A DNA stretch of 45,758 nt from an uncultured Porphyromonadaceae bacterium (GCA_900555715.1 USMC01000022.1:1-45758); one strand, 5' to 3'. Shown: positions 35,093 to 43,813, numbered from the stretch's first letter. Made by a program: numbers and translations. The notes: generated by a model not told the origin, from the sequence alone.

Positions 35093-36793
35093 ATGGCACA
35101 GACATCGACATCAGGCACCGCCGCATCCTCAGGTGCGGCAAAAGGCGCAGTCAGACCGGCAAAAAAGACCGTTCTGACAATGTGGGCTATGACTATCCTC
35201 ATAGTCACAAATATTGTGAGTATGCGAGGGCTCGCCTCGCAGGCGGAGTATGGATATACTTCTATTTTCTATTATGTTTTTGCCGCCCTTGTTTTTCTTG
35301 TTCCATATTCTTTAGTATGCGCAGAGCTGGCTTCGACATGGACCAAGAGCGGCGGACTGTTCCGGTGGTGCTCTGAGGCATTCGGTCCCAAATGGGGCTG
35401 GGCGGCGATGTACTACGACTGGCAGATGGTCGTGATATGGTTTCCGGCGGTGCTGATGTTCGGCGCTGTCACGCTTGCATATATCTTCTGGCCTGATACT
35501 TTCGACGCCACGCTGTCGAAAAACGTCATATACACTCTGGCGGTGGTTCTCGGAATATACTGGATAGCGACATTCAACACCTTCCGCGGCACAGCGTATG
35601 CCAATAAGCTTTCTACTTACGGAGGTCTGTTCGGTACCATCATCCCCGCCGCAATCCTCATTATTCTCGGCGTGATATACGCCTGCATGGGAAACCACAT
35701 CTTTATTGACGCCAACCAGCCGTTCTGGCCCGACTTCACAAAGTTCGGCACCATAGTTCTCGCGGCTTCCATCTTCCTTTTCTTCGCCGGAATGGAGATG
35801 CAGGCTGTCCATGTCCCTAACATGGCTAACCCTGCCAAATCGTTCCCTAAGGCTGTCCTTTTTGCCGTGCTGATTATCCTGGTGGTGTTCGTTGCCGGAA
35901 CTCTCGCTATCGGCTTCGTCATTCCGCAGAAAGACATCAACCTTCTGGCATCGCTCCTTGTGGCATATAACAACCTGTTCGCCTCGATACATTGCGAATG
36001 GCTCGGACACGTAATAGCCCTTTTCCTCACCTTCGGTGTCATCGGTCAGGTGAGCTGCGTAATAGCCGCTCCATCCTCGGGTATGCTTTCGGTAGGCAAG
36101 GCAGGCTATCTGCCTCGCAGCCTGCAGAAGACTAACAAGAACGGCATACAGACTCACATTCTCTGGATACAGGGAATTATGGTCTCTGTCCTCGCTCTCG
36201 TTCTTGTTGTTCTGCCGAGTGTGCAGTCCGCATATCAGATTCTGAGCCAGATGTCGACAATCATCTATCTGACAATGGTGTTCATCATCTATTTCGCATT
36301 CATCCGTCTGCGCCGTACCGAACCGAACGTCAAGCGCGGTTTCCGTGTCCCGGGCGGTGAGTTCGGCAAGTGGCTTGTAACAATAGTCGGTTGTCTCGGC
36401 GCACTCGTGGCTATGGTGCTGAGCTTTGTTCCTCCGACACAGATAAGCACCGGCAGCCCTGTGGTCTATGTCCTTATTCTCGTTGTCGGCTCGGCAATTT
36501 TCCTTGCAGTACCTTTTATCGTCTATGCAAAGCGCAAATCGTCATGGCGTGACCCGCAGACAACTTTCGAACCTTTCGACTGGGAAATCGAGGGACGCCG
36601 CCCGTCGGACGTGTCGAAATGGGCAGAAGGTTATGTGCCGACCGAGGAAATGGTTAACCGCGCTAAGGAATGGGAAGACGGCGACTTCGGTCCTGTCAGC
36701 ATGAAGACTGTAGGCGAGGTGGCAGACATGTCTGTTCAGCCGAAAGCACAGACAACTGCGCCGCAGGACACAACTGAAAACACGAAGAAATAA
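35093..36793 (+). CDS. APC superfamily amino acid permease, GadC-like antiporter
   Basis: A 566-residue permease with about 12 hydrophobic segments. The first shows SMRGLASQAEYG and is followed by CAELASTWTKSGGLFRW, patterns typical of the glutamate:GABA antiporter group. A hydrophilic C-terminal tail of about 85 residues follows the last segment; in GadC a C-terminal plug closes the channel at neutral pH, so the tail may be regulatory (inference). The chosen ATG follows the AT-rich leader; an in-frame start at 34994 would add a basic, non-conserved stretch. The gene is divergent from the PSD-family decarboxylase and likely imports its substrate while exporting its amine product. Its stop overlaps the next start codon. 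Confidence 0.82.
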   Translation: MAQTSTSGTAASSGAAKGAVRPAKKTVLTMWAMTILIVTNIVSMRGLASQAEYGYTSIFYYVFAALVFLVPYSLVCAELASTWTKSGGLFRWCSEAFGPKWGWAAMYYDWQMVVIWFPAVLMFGAVTLAYIFWPDTFDATLSKNVIYTLAVVLGIYWIATFNTFRGTAYANKLSTYGGLFGTIIPAAILIILGVIYACMGNHIFIDANQPFWPDFTKFGTIVLAASIFLFFAGMEMQAVHVPNMANPAKSFPKAVLFAVLIILVVFVAGTLAIGFVIPQKDINLLASLLVAYNNLFASIHCEWLGHVIALFLTFGVIGQVSCVIAAPSSGMLSVGKAGYLPRSLQKTNKNGIQTHILWIQGIMVSVLALVLVVLPSVQSAYQILSQMSTIIYLTMVFIIYFAFIRLRRTEPNVKRGFRVPGGEFGKWLVTIVGCLGALVAMVLSFVPPTQISTGSPVVYVLILVVGSAIFLAVPFIVYAKRKSSWRDPQTTFEPFDWEIEGRRPSDVSKWAEGYVPTEEMVNRAKEWEDGDFGPVSMKTVGEVADMSVQPKAQTTAPQDTTENTKK

Positions 36794-38040
36794 TGAAGAC
36801 AGGAAAAACACCGATCACGTTGACAACCTACCTGGCGATAATGTCGATCTCGTTGGTTGTCAACTTACCGGGGCTCGCCGTGACGCCGATGCTCGGGACA
36901 CTGTCGACGGTGTTTCCACACACGACGCAGCTTGAGAAGCAACTGCTCACGGTTCTTCCCAATCTGCTCATCATCCCCTTCGTGCTCCTGTCCGGCAAGC
37001 TTTCGCTGACGCGCCACAAAATTGCGGTTGTCTTCACCGGTCTGATTGTCTTCGCAGGGTGTGCCATAGGCTATCTTTTCGCACACAGCATGACCGAGCT
37101 AATCATCTACAGCTGCTTACTCGGATGCGGCGCCGGGCTTCTCATTCCGTTAGCCACAGGTCTCATCGCCGATACTTTCAGCGGAAAATACCGCATGACG
37201 CAGATGGGCATCAAGTCGGGTATCTCGAACAGCTCTCTCGTTGTGGCTACACTCGCTGTAGGATGGCTCAGCCACGGTGGATGGCATCTGCCCTTCGTTG
37301 TATACCTGATCGCACTTGTGCCGCTCGTTCTGGCAGTCGGGCTCAGAGGCATCCCTTCAGCAGAGCTCAATCCAGCCCCGCAGACCGGCGACCCGAACAC
37401 GATGACCGACCCCGTCACGCAGAAGCCGAAGAACGAAAAGATTGTGAAAGGATTCTACATCAACCGTGTATGGTCGCTCATCGCCGTCTATGCTTTCATT
37501 ACGTTCGCGACAATAGCCATAACCTACTATGGACCGTTCTTCATCGAGAAACACAACTGGAGCGTCGACCTCACAGGAACGATAACGTCGGTATTCTTCC
37601 TTTTCATTCTCATTCCCGGCTTTACAATCTCATGGATTGTGAAGGTGCTCAAGGGCTTGACGTTCTTTGTCTGCGCACTGTCTATGACCGCCGGGCTGGC
37701 TCTGTTCGCCTTCATTCCTGAACCCTGGGCAATATGCGTCGGCTCGGCGCTCGCCGGTTTTGGCTACGGTACATGTCAGCCGCTGATCTACGACAAGGCG
37801 AGCCGCGCGGTCACATCCGACAACAAGTCGACTCTCGCGTTGTCGTTCGTTCTGACAGCCAATTACCTGGCGGTTGTGCTCACGCCTTTCATACTCGACG
37901 GAATACGCGACATATTCCACGCCGGAAACTCCACCATCTTCGTATTTATGGTATGCTTCATCCTTCTGACGGTATTCTCCGTAATGACATTCGTCTTCCG
38001 TAACTCATTCGCCCTCGCTGTCAGAAAAGACTACTATTAA
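36793..38040 (+). CDS. MFS transporter, substrate unknown
   Basis: A 415-residue major facilitator with about 12 membrane segments. It has a loop between segments two and three (LSGKLSLTRHKI) and a central cytoplasmic linker near residues 195-220. The start overlaps the upstream stop by one base (TAATG), so translation is coupled to the GadC-like permease. The substrate is not readable. Location suggests an acid, amine or drug-type exporter serving the same pathway. A strong bidirectional terminator follows. Confidence 0.8.
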   Translation: MKTGKTPITLTTYLAIMSISLVVNLPGLAVTPMLGTLSTVFPHTTQLEKQLLTVLPNLLIIPFVLLSGKLSLTRHKIAVVFTGLIVFAGCAIGYLFAHSMTELIIYSCLLGCGAGLLIPLATGLIADTFSGKYRMTQMGIKSGISNSSLVVATLAVGWLSHGGWHLPFVVYLIALVPLVLAVGLRGIPSAELNPAPQTGDPNTMTDPVTQKPKNEKIVKGFYINRVWSLIAVYAFITFATIAITYYGPFFIEKHNWSVDLTGTITSVFFLFILIPGFTISWIVKVLKGLTFFVCALSMTAGLALFAFIPEPWAICVGSALAGFGYGTCQPLIYDKASRAVTSDNKSTLALSFVLTANYLAVVLTPFILDGIRDIFHAGNSTIFVFMVCFILLTVFSVMTFVFRNSFALAVRKDYY

Positions 38041-38052
38041 GTTTTCCTGTTT

Positions 38053-38105
38053 AATATACAGCAAAAAGCGTCCTCCCGATCGGAAGACGCTTTTTGCTGT
38101 ATATT
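38053..38105. terminator. Bidirectional terminator closing the acid/oxalate block
   Basis: A 20-bp perfect inverted repeat, AATATACAGCAAAAAGCGTC at 38053-38072 and its complement at 38086-38105, surrounds the palindrome CCGATCGG at 38076-38083. T-runs follow the GC core in both directions. It lies between convergent MFS genes. Confidence 0.88.
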
Positions 38106-38123
38106 GTATAATGTTATTTAAAA

Positions 38124-39491
38124 TCAGAGATCGCGTGGATCGGGAACGTCTGTTTCGTCGACGGGGATGTCTTTGTTGACGTTGCGGCAGCCGATGAGGG
38201 CGTAGAAGAGAAGATAGCCGAGCATTGCGACTACGAGCCAGTAGGATGTCATGTAGCCGGCGTTGTTTGCGATGGCGTTCTGGATCAGAGGCATGACACC
38301 GCCGCCGACCACCATTGTCATAAACAGACCCGAAGCCTGAGCGGTGTATTTGCCGAGACCTTCAACGGCAAGGTTGAAGATGCCGCCCCACATAGCGGAG
38401 GTGCACAGACCGCAGAGAACGAGGAAGAGTGCCTTGGCGGGTACCTGCGCCATTGTGAAGCCGTCGGCTGCGCTATATGCTGGCATGGAAACGCGGATGT
38501 CGGCGGGAATGAAGATAGCTATGCAGATGAGGAAGATGGCTGTTGTCGACACGACGATGAGCTGAACCTTGCTTGATACCTTGCCGGAGATAACAGCGGA
38601 GATGAGGCGGCCTACAAGCATGAGAAGCCAGTAGATTGCGCAGACGCCGCCGGCTACTGCCATGGCATTTTCCGTGATGCCGGAAGCGGCGGAGTCGCTG
38701 AGGTAGAACAGGAGCACGCCGGGAATGCCGACTTCGAGACCTACATAGAAGAAGATGGCGATTACACCGAGAACGGTGTGGCGGAAGCTGAGAGCGCTGT
38801 GCTCATATTTGACTTTTTTGCCTTTGGAAAGATTGGGCTCGGGAATCTTCACTGCGCTGATGACAAGGAATGCCACCACGAAGACACCCATGGCGATGAA
38901 CAGCAGCGGAGCTACTGCGCCGATGGTAGTATCCTGAGTAACCTGACCGATAAGCATACCCACGAAGAGGGGAGTCATGGTGCCGGCGAGAGAGTTGAAG
39001 GTACCGCCGGTCTGAACGAGCTGATTGCCTACGTTGCCGCCGCCGCCGAGCATGTTGAGCATCGGGTTGACAACGGTGTTGAGCATACATACGCAGAAGC
39101 CGCAGATGAATGCGCCGAGGAGATAGATGATGAAGTTGAGGGTCACTGCCTGACCGCTGACGGTGAATACTTCTGTCGTTGCGCCTACCATGCCGGAAAG
39201 CCACTGGAATACAAGACCGACAAGTCCGACAACCATTGCCAGAAGTGCGGTTTTCTTGTAGCCTATGCGCATGAGCATATTGCCTGCTGGAATGCCCATG
39301 AAGAGGTAGGCGAGGAAGTTCATCATATTGCCGAGCATGCCCGACCATTCATAGTTGTTTTTCCAAATAGTGCCCAGAGGCGCTGCGAGGTTCGTTACGA
39401 ACGAAATCATCGCGAAGAGGAAGAACATTGCCACGATAGCCACTACGTTGCCTTTCTGGGCAGGTGCGGCTGCTGTCTGTGTTTTTGCCAT
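38124..39491 (-). CDS. FucP-like MFS sugar transporter
   Basis: A 455-residue major facilitator of the FHS/FucP type with about 12 membrane segments. FFLFAMISFVTNLAAPLGTI and YLFMGIPAGNMLMRIGYKK match the first two-helix hairpin of that group. The central VVNPMLNMLGGGGNVGNQLV resembles the NP-motif helix with its conserved Asn. Sugar:proton symport is the likely activity. No sugar-metabolic gene is next to it, so the sugar cannot be named. It has its own well-matched promoter. Confidence 0.82.
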   Translation of the reverse strand: MAKTQTAAAPAQKGNVVAIVAMFFLFAMISFVTNLAAPLGTIWKNNYEWSGMLGNMMNFLAYLFMGIPAGNMLMRIGYKKTALLAMVVGLVGLVFQWLSGMVGATTEVFTVSGQAVTLNFIIYLLGAFICGFCVCMLNTVVNPMLNMLGGGGNVGNQLVQTGGTFNSLAGTMTPLFVGMLIGQVTQDTTIGAVAPLLFIAMGVFVVAFLVISAVKIPEPNLSKGKKVKYEHSALSFRHTVLGVIAIFFYVGLEVGIPGVLLFYLSDSAASGITENAMAVAGGVCAIYWLLMLVGRLISAVISGKVSSKVQLIVVSTTAIFLICIAIFIPADIRVSMPAYSAADGFTMAQVPAKALFLVLCGLCTSAMWGGIFNLAVEGLGKYTAQASGLFMTMVVGGGVMPLIQNAIANNAGYMTSYWLVVAMLGYLLFYALIGCRNVNKDIPVDETDVPDPRDL

Positions 39492-39575
39492 TTCGTATTA
39501 GACGGTTTAGTTGTTGATATTGATTGATTAAAATTATTTTTTTAAGGTGCAGACGCCTTCCGGCGCAAAGTCATG

Positions 39576-39606
39576 CAAAGTTATATATTATTCCGCTAAC
39601 ATCAAA
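39576..39606 (-). promoter_or_regulatory. Promoter of the FucP-like transporter gene
   Basis: On the minus strand, TTTG (39606-39603) and TAACTTTG (39583-39576) are separated by 19 bases, a full consensus match. Transcription would begin near 39569, leaving a leader of about 78 bases. The -33 box abuts the sigma-factor terminator. Confidence 0.72.
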
Positions 39607-39637
39607 ATAAAAATCGGCGGTCCGGTAAGGACCGCCG
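39605..39637 (-). terminator. Terminator of the ECF sigma factor gene
   Basis: CGGCGGTCC at 39615-39623 pairs with GGACCGCCG at 39629-39637. Read on the minus strand it is followed by ATTTTTATTTT. It lies about 115 bases past the sigma gene's stop; the stretch between holds nothing I recognise. Confidence 0.8.
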
Positions 39638-39751
39638 TGCTTGAATCTGGCTTAGGGAGTGTTCTATGTGGTTGTGTGATATAATCTTTTATGGCATCCG
39701 GGTTTACGGAGAGATGTCGGTTTTTGAGAATTCAGATTGAGGCGCAGCCGA

Positions 39752-40252
39752 TCAGCGGTAGTCGGCGAAACGCTCCTGAAGTTTCTTGCGGGCGAAGAAG
39801 ATGCGGCTTTTTACCGTTCCGAGGGGAAGCGACATTTTTTCGGCAATTTCGTTGTACTTGTATCCTGCGACATGCATGCTGAAGGGAATGCGGTACTCGT
39901 CGGAGAATTCCTCGATAGCTTTGCTGATTTCGCTTGCTCCATAAGATTCTTCGGGAGATTCAGCGCAGTTTTCGCCGAGGTTGAGGAGATAGAGGTTGTC
40001 GGTGGTGTCGATGATGGTGGCACTGCGGACTCCGCGGCGGTAGTTGTTGATGAAGTTGTTGCGCATGATGGTGAAGACCCAGCCTTTGAAGTTGGTGCCT
40101 TCTGCGTATTTCTCTTCATTGTCGAGAGCCTTTACCATAGTGTCCTGCAGAAGGTCGTAAGCGTCGTCGCGGTTGTTTGTGAGCATGTAGGCAAAGTTCA
40201 GTAGGTTTGCCTGAAGAGCTGTCAGATTGCGGGTGAAAGTTTGAGATGCCAT
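39752..40252 (-). CDS. ECF-type RNA polymerase sigma factor
   Basis: A 166-residue extracytoplasmic-function sigma factor. Region 2 spans residues about 15-80, with LQDTMVKALDNEEKYAEGTN and FKGWVFTIMRNNFINNYRR for core binding and -10 recognition. Region 4 covers the last 60 residues, with EIAEKMSLPLGTVKSRIFFARKK as the -35-binding helix-turn-helix. No anti-sigma factor lies next to it, unusual for ECF genes; it may be controlled transcriptionally or by a distant partner. A palindrome overlaps its promoter. Targets are unknown. Confidence 0.9.
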   Translation of the reverse strand: MASQTFTRNLTALQANLLNFAYMLTNNRDDAYDLLQDTMVKALDNEEKYAEGTNFKGWVFTIMRNNFINNYRRGVRSATIIDTTDNLYLLNLGENCAESPEESYGASEISKAIEEFSDEYRIPFSMHVAGYKYNEIAEKMSLPLGTVKSRIFFARKKLQERFADYR

Positions 40253-40288
40253 GATGAATATTTTTTAGAGTTTTAGATTTTTCTTTTG

Positions 40289-40328
40289 TTTGACGTCTCA
40301 AAATTACGTCAAATTCAGGCAATGCAAG
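40289..40328 (-). promoter_or_regulatory. ECF sigma promoter with overlapping palindrome
   Basis: The minus-strand -7 element TAATTTTG (40306-40299) has a weak CTTG at 40328-40325 as -33 box, 18 bases away. An exact inverted repeat, TTTGACGT at 40289-40296 and ACGTCAAA at 40306-40313 with a 9-base spacer, brackets the -7 element. A regulator bound there would block or control the promoter. Confidence 0.5.
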
Positions 40329-40573
40329 AATTTTAATGTAAATAAATGTTAAATCAATGAATTTTCTTTTTGATAATACATAAAACATTGGGAACCAGTA
40401 AAATAAAATTCAAGAATATTGTTACATGATTGTTACAATGCTGTGCGGAATGTGTAAATGTGCTCGAATTGTAACAAATTTAACGCAGCGCCGCCGCAGA
40501 GTGCTGTGTTGCCCTTCGGTCTTTCCTTGCTGTATTTTTTTATATCCTGAACCGTTATTCGGGATTTTCTGCG
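40314..40573. other. Intergenic region with TTGTTACA elements
   Basis: The spacer between the sigma gene and trpS has no gene. ATTGTTACA occurs at 40418-40426 and again at 40429-40437, 11 bases (one helical turn) apart. The exact complement of TTGTTACAAT (40430-40439) recurs at 40468-40477. These may be binding sites for a regulator of trpS or of the sigma gene. Confidence 0.45.
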
Positions 40574-40581
40574 TAAATTTG
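40574..40581 (+). promoter_or_regulatory. -7 element of the trpS-rpoN promoter
   Basis: TAAATTTG fits TAnnTTTG, 22 bases before the trpS ATG. No clear -33 box is seen upstream. Confidence 0.5.
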
Positions 40582-40603
40582 CATATTAAATAACAAACTT
40601 GAC

Positions 40604-41692
40604 ATGACTGATAAAACTACAACAGCAAACGACAAGCCCGAAATCATCCTCAGCGGCATACGTGCCACGGGAAATCTGCATATAGGCAACTATTTCGGAG
40701 CCTTGAAGAAATTTATAGAGATACAGGATAAGTACGACTGCAATTTCTTCATCGCCGATCTCCATGCCCTCACCACCAACCCGGACCCAGAGCAGCTTCA
40801 CGCCAATGTGAAAAGCGTGCTGGCTGAATATCTCGCTGCCGGTCTGGACCCAGAAAAAAGCACGATTTTCGTGCAGAGCGATGTTCCCGAAATTTCTGAA
40901 ATGTATCTTCTGCTCAACATGCACGTCGGCATCGGCGAACTCATGCGCACAGTCTCCTTCAAGGACAAAGCACGCAAGGCTCTCGGACTGAGTCCCGACA
41001 ACGACGACGAAGACATTGAAAAGCAGATATGCGGTACCGACACGGGTCGCCGCGTCAACGCCGGTCTGCTCACCTATCCTACTCTGATGGCGGTCGATAT
41101 TCTCATCCAGAAAGCCACCAAAGTGCCCGTAGGAAAAGACCAGCTCCAGCACCTTGAGCTCACGCGCCGTTTCGCACGCCGCTTCAACTCTTTCTATGGT
41201 GTCGATTTCTTCCCCGAGCCTACCGATTTCGACCTCACGGGCGGAAAACCTGTCAAGGTGCCCGGTCTTGACGGCTCCGGCAAGATGGGCAAGAGCGAGG
41301 GCAACTGCATCTACCTTATCGACGACCCCAAGGTGCTTCGCAAGAAAGTGATGCGCGCCGTCACCGACGAAGGTCCTCAAGCGCCGAACAGCCCCATGAG
41401 CGAGCCCATCGCCAACCTCTTTACCCTTCTTGAGCTTACCTCGACTCCCGAAGTCGTAGAGAGCTACCGCAAGGCATACGCCGACTGCTCCATCCGCTAC
41501 GGCGACCTTAAGAAACAGCTTGCCGAGGATATTCTCGCCGTCACCAACCCTATCCGCGAGCGCGTCAACGACATTCTCGCCGACGAGACATATCTTGCCC
41601 GCGTGGTGCGTCAGGGTGCCGAGAAAGCCCGCGAGCGTGCCGCCGCCACTCTTGCCGAGGTACGTCACATCATGGGTATCAGAAGATTCTAA
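40604..41692 (+). CDS. trpS: Tryptophanyl-tRNA synthetase
   Basis: A 362-residue class Ic aminoacyl-tRNA synthetase that charges tRNA-Trp. The HIGH-type motif is in SGIRATGNLHIGNYFGALK at the N-terminus, and the KMSKS-type loop reads GKMGKSEGN near residue 227. It is some 25-30 residues longer than E. coli TrpS, partly from an acidic insert (NDDEDIEKQ). Its stop codon overlaps the rpoN start by one base (TAATG), so the two are translated together. Confidence 0.95.
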   Translation: MTDKTTTANDKPEIILSGIRATGNLHIGNYFGALKKFIEIQDKYDCNFFIADLHALTTNPDPEQLHANVKSVLAEYLAAGLDPEKSTIFVQSDVPEISEMYLLLNMHVGIGELMRTVSFKDKARKALGLSPDNDDEDIEKQICGTDTGRRVNAGLLTYPTLMAVDILIQKATKVPVGKDQLQHLELTRRFARRFNSFYGVDFFPEPTDFDLTGGKPVKVPGLDGSGKMGKSEGNCIYLIDDPKVLRKKVMRAVTDEGPQAPNSPMSEPIANLFTLLELTSTPEVVESYRKAYADCSIRYGDLKKQLAEDILAVTNPIRERVNDILADETYLARVVRQGAEKARERAAATLAEVRHIMGIRRF

Positions 41693-43119
41693 TGCAGAAA
41701 TCATCCCTCACTCAGAATCAGCAGCAGCGTCTCCAGCAGCGCCTAAACCCTCAGAGCGTCGCTCTGGGGCGCGTGCTTGAGATGAGTGTGCCTGAGTTTG
41801 AGGATGAGATACGCCGCGAGCTCGACGAGAACCCGGCTCTCGAAGCCGTCGACCACGCTGCCGATGAAAGCGCCGACGACTTCCACGAGACGTCCGACCA
41901 GCTGCAGCTCGCCGACTATGCCGACAGCGACGATGCACCGGCATATCTGCACCATCTGTCGTCGCGCGACAGCAGTGAGCCTCATGTAGAGGCATCGAGT
42001 TTCGCCGCCGATGAAGGCGCCGGCATGGGCGAGCTGCTGATGCGCAGACTCGTAGATGAAAATGATCTCGATGAAAACGGTATGCGCATAGCCGCTCATA
42101 TCATCGGTAATCTCGACGACAACGGCTATCTCCGTCGCCCCCTCGGCGCGATAGCCGACGATATCGAGATGATCGAGGGCTTCCGTTCCGACTCGCAGGA
42201 TGTGCGGCGCGTTTTCGATATGGTCCGTTCACTCGACCCCGCCGGCATCTGCGCCGTCGATCTCCGCGACTGTCTGCTGCTGCAGCTTGAGCGCCGCCCG
42301 AACGGGCTGACAGTGAATATCGCCAGAGAGATAATCGGCAACTATTTCGATCTTTTCTCTAAAAAGCATTTCGACAGAATAGAAAGTTCTCTCGGCGTCA
42401 GCCGCGAGGAAATGGAAAAGGCTCTTGACCTTATCCGCAGTCTCAATCCCAAGCCAGCTTCGGCTCTTGAGACGGGCAGGACTGCAGGCACAGCCGCCGA
42501 CATAATACCGGATTTCTATCTCGACTATGACGCCGGCAACGATGCCTTCACTCTCAGCCTGCCCGGTAATATTCCCGAACTCGCTGTGGAGTCGACTTTT
42601 TCTGCCGACAGCGAAAACAGCGGCGACCGCTCGGCAACGGCTTTCATCCGCCGCAAACGCAACGAGGCTATATCGTTCATCAATCTCGTGCGGCAACGCC
42701 AGGAAACGATGATGGCGATAGGCGAGGCAATTGTCAGGCTGCAGCGCGAGTTTATGCTCAGCGGCGACAAGGCAGACATCCGTCCTATGATACTCAAGGA
42801 TGTGTCGGCGCTCACCGGTCTGGGGCTGTCTGTCATTTCCCGCGCCAGTTCAGGGAAATATATAGTGACACCGCATGGGCTCTATCCGCTGAAACTGTTC
42901 TTCAACGAGCGTCCCGACGCCGACACCGACGTATCGTCGCACGCCATTCTCGATGCTCTGTCGAAGCTCATTGAAAACGAGGACAAGCGTCATCCCTTAT
43001 CCGACCAGGCACTGTGCGAGGCACTTGCCGCTAAGGGCTATGATATTGCCCGGCGCACCGTAGCCAAGTACCGTGAACGTCTCGGACAGCCTGTCGCACG
43101 CCTGAGAAGAAACTACTGA
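41692..43119 (+). CDS. rpoN: RNA polymerase sigma-54 factor
   Basis: A 475-residue sigma-54 that directs RNA polymerase to -24/-12 promoters needing AAA+ activators. Region I is Gln/Leu-rich at the N-terminus (LTQNQQQRLQQRLNPQSV). An acidic region II follows. The core-binding and helix-turn-helix parts occupy the centre, and the RpoN box (ARRTVAKYRERLG) is near the C-terminus. No activator gene or nitrogen gene is nearby; coupling to trpS appears to be chromosomal context only. Confidence 0.95.
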   Translation: MQKSSLTQNQQQRLQQRLNPQSVALGRVLEMSVPEFEDEIRRELDENPALEAVDHAADESADDFHETSDQLQLADYADSDDAPAYLHHLSSRDSSEPHVEASSFAADEGAGMGELLMRRLVDENDLDENGMRIAAHIIGNLDDNGYLRRPLGAIADDIEMIEGFRSDSQDVRRVFDMVRSLDPAGICAVDLRDCLLLQLERRPNGLTVNIAREIIGNYFDLFSKKHFDRIESSLGVSREEMEKALDLIRSLNPKPASALETGRTAGTAADIIPDFYLDYDAGNDAFTLSLPGNIPELAVESTFSADSENSGDRSATAFIRRKRNEAISFINLVRQRQETMMAIGEAIVRLQREFMLSGDKADIRPMILKDVSALTGLGLSVISRASSGKYIVTPHGLYPLKLFFNERPDADTDVSSHAILDALSKLIENEDKRHPLSDQALCEALAAKGYDIARRTVAKYRERLGQPVARLRRNY

Positions 43120-43123
43120 ACCT

Positions 43124-43798
43124 ATGAAATTCAGGAATTGTTCATATCGTATGACCGACATAAAATCTTCAGCAGACAAAGCCGCCACAAAAGCGGCGCA
43201 TATCATCAGCGATGTCTTTTCGCCCATCCTCATGCCAACGTATGCCATGACGGCGGCGATGTGGCTCACCATAATGGCTGTGCTGCCTCTCGCAGCGAGA
43301 ATCAAGGCTATTGTCGGAGTGTTCACCATAACGGCACTCGTCCCGTTTCTGTTCATAATGGTAATGATAAGGCTCGGGCGTATCTCCGACGCCAGCATAT
43401 CGGAGCGGGCACAGCGTCCGGCGCCGTATTGTGTCAGTGTGGCATGCTATCTGTCCGCCGGGTTCTTCCTTATGTCGATGCGCGCGCCGATATGGCTCTC
43501 CGCTTTCTTCTTCGGTGCGGCTGTTGTTTCGCTTCTGTCGCTTCTGATAACGCACTGGTGGAAAATCAGCGCTCATGCCGGAGCGGCGGGCGGAGTCGTA
43601 GGAGCATTTTTCTGGCTTGCTTCGCACGGGCTGCTTTTTCATCCCGTGTTCTGGCTGAGCCTCTCGATAATTGTTACAGGGTTAGTGTGCTGGTCGCGGC
43701 TTTTTCTGCTCCGTCACACTGTTCTTCAGGTTTTTGCAGGCGCTGTTATGGCATTCGCCGTCGAATACGCCATGCTGAGCCTTCTTAGTATGTTCTAA
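43124..43798 (+). CDS. Membrane protein resembling PAP2 phosphatases, active site degenerate
   Basis: A 224-residue membrane protein with about six hydrophobic segments. Remnants of the three PAP2 motifs are visible in order: ERAQRP in place of KX6RP, ISAH in place of PSGH, and SRLFLLRHTVLQ in place of SRX5HX3D. The final Asp is replaced by Gln and the first Lys is missing. Both His residues remain. It may be a divergent lipid phosphatase or a non-catalytic relative. A second ATG at 43151 gives a protein nine residues shorter and has an AGGA upstream; the start is uncertain. It lies 4 bases after rpoN. Confidence 0.65.
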   Translation: MKFRNCSYRMTDIKSSADKAATKAAHIISDVFSPILMPTYAMTAAMWLTIMAVLPLAARIKAIVGVFTITALVPFLFIMVMIRLGRISDASISERAQRPAPYCVSVACYLSAGFFLMSMRAPIWLSAFFFGAAVVSLLSLLITHWWKISAHAGAAGGVVGAFFWLASHGLLFHPVFWLSLSIIVTGLVCWSRLFLLRHTVLQVFAGAVMAFAVEYAMLSLLSMF

Positions 43799-43813
43799 CT
43801 AATCTATCACATA

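Noticed and set aside
40586..41704. 372-codon minus-strand open frame opposite trpS
   Set aside because: It is the complement of trpS, whose HIGH and KMSKS-type motifs are clear.
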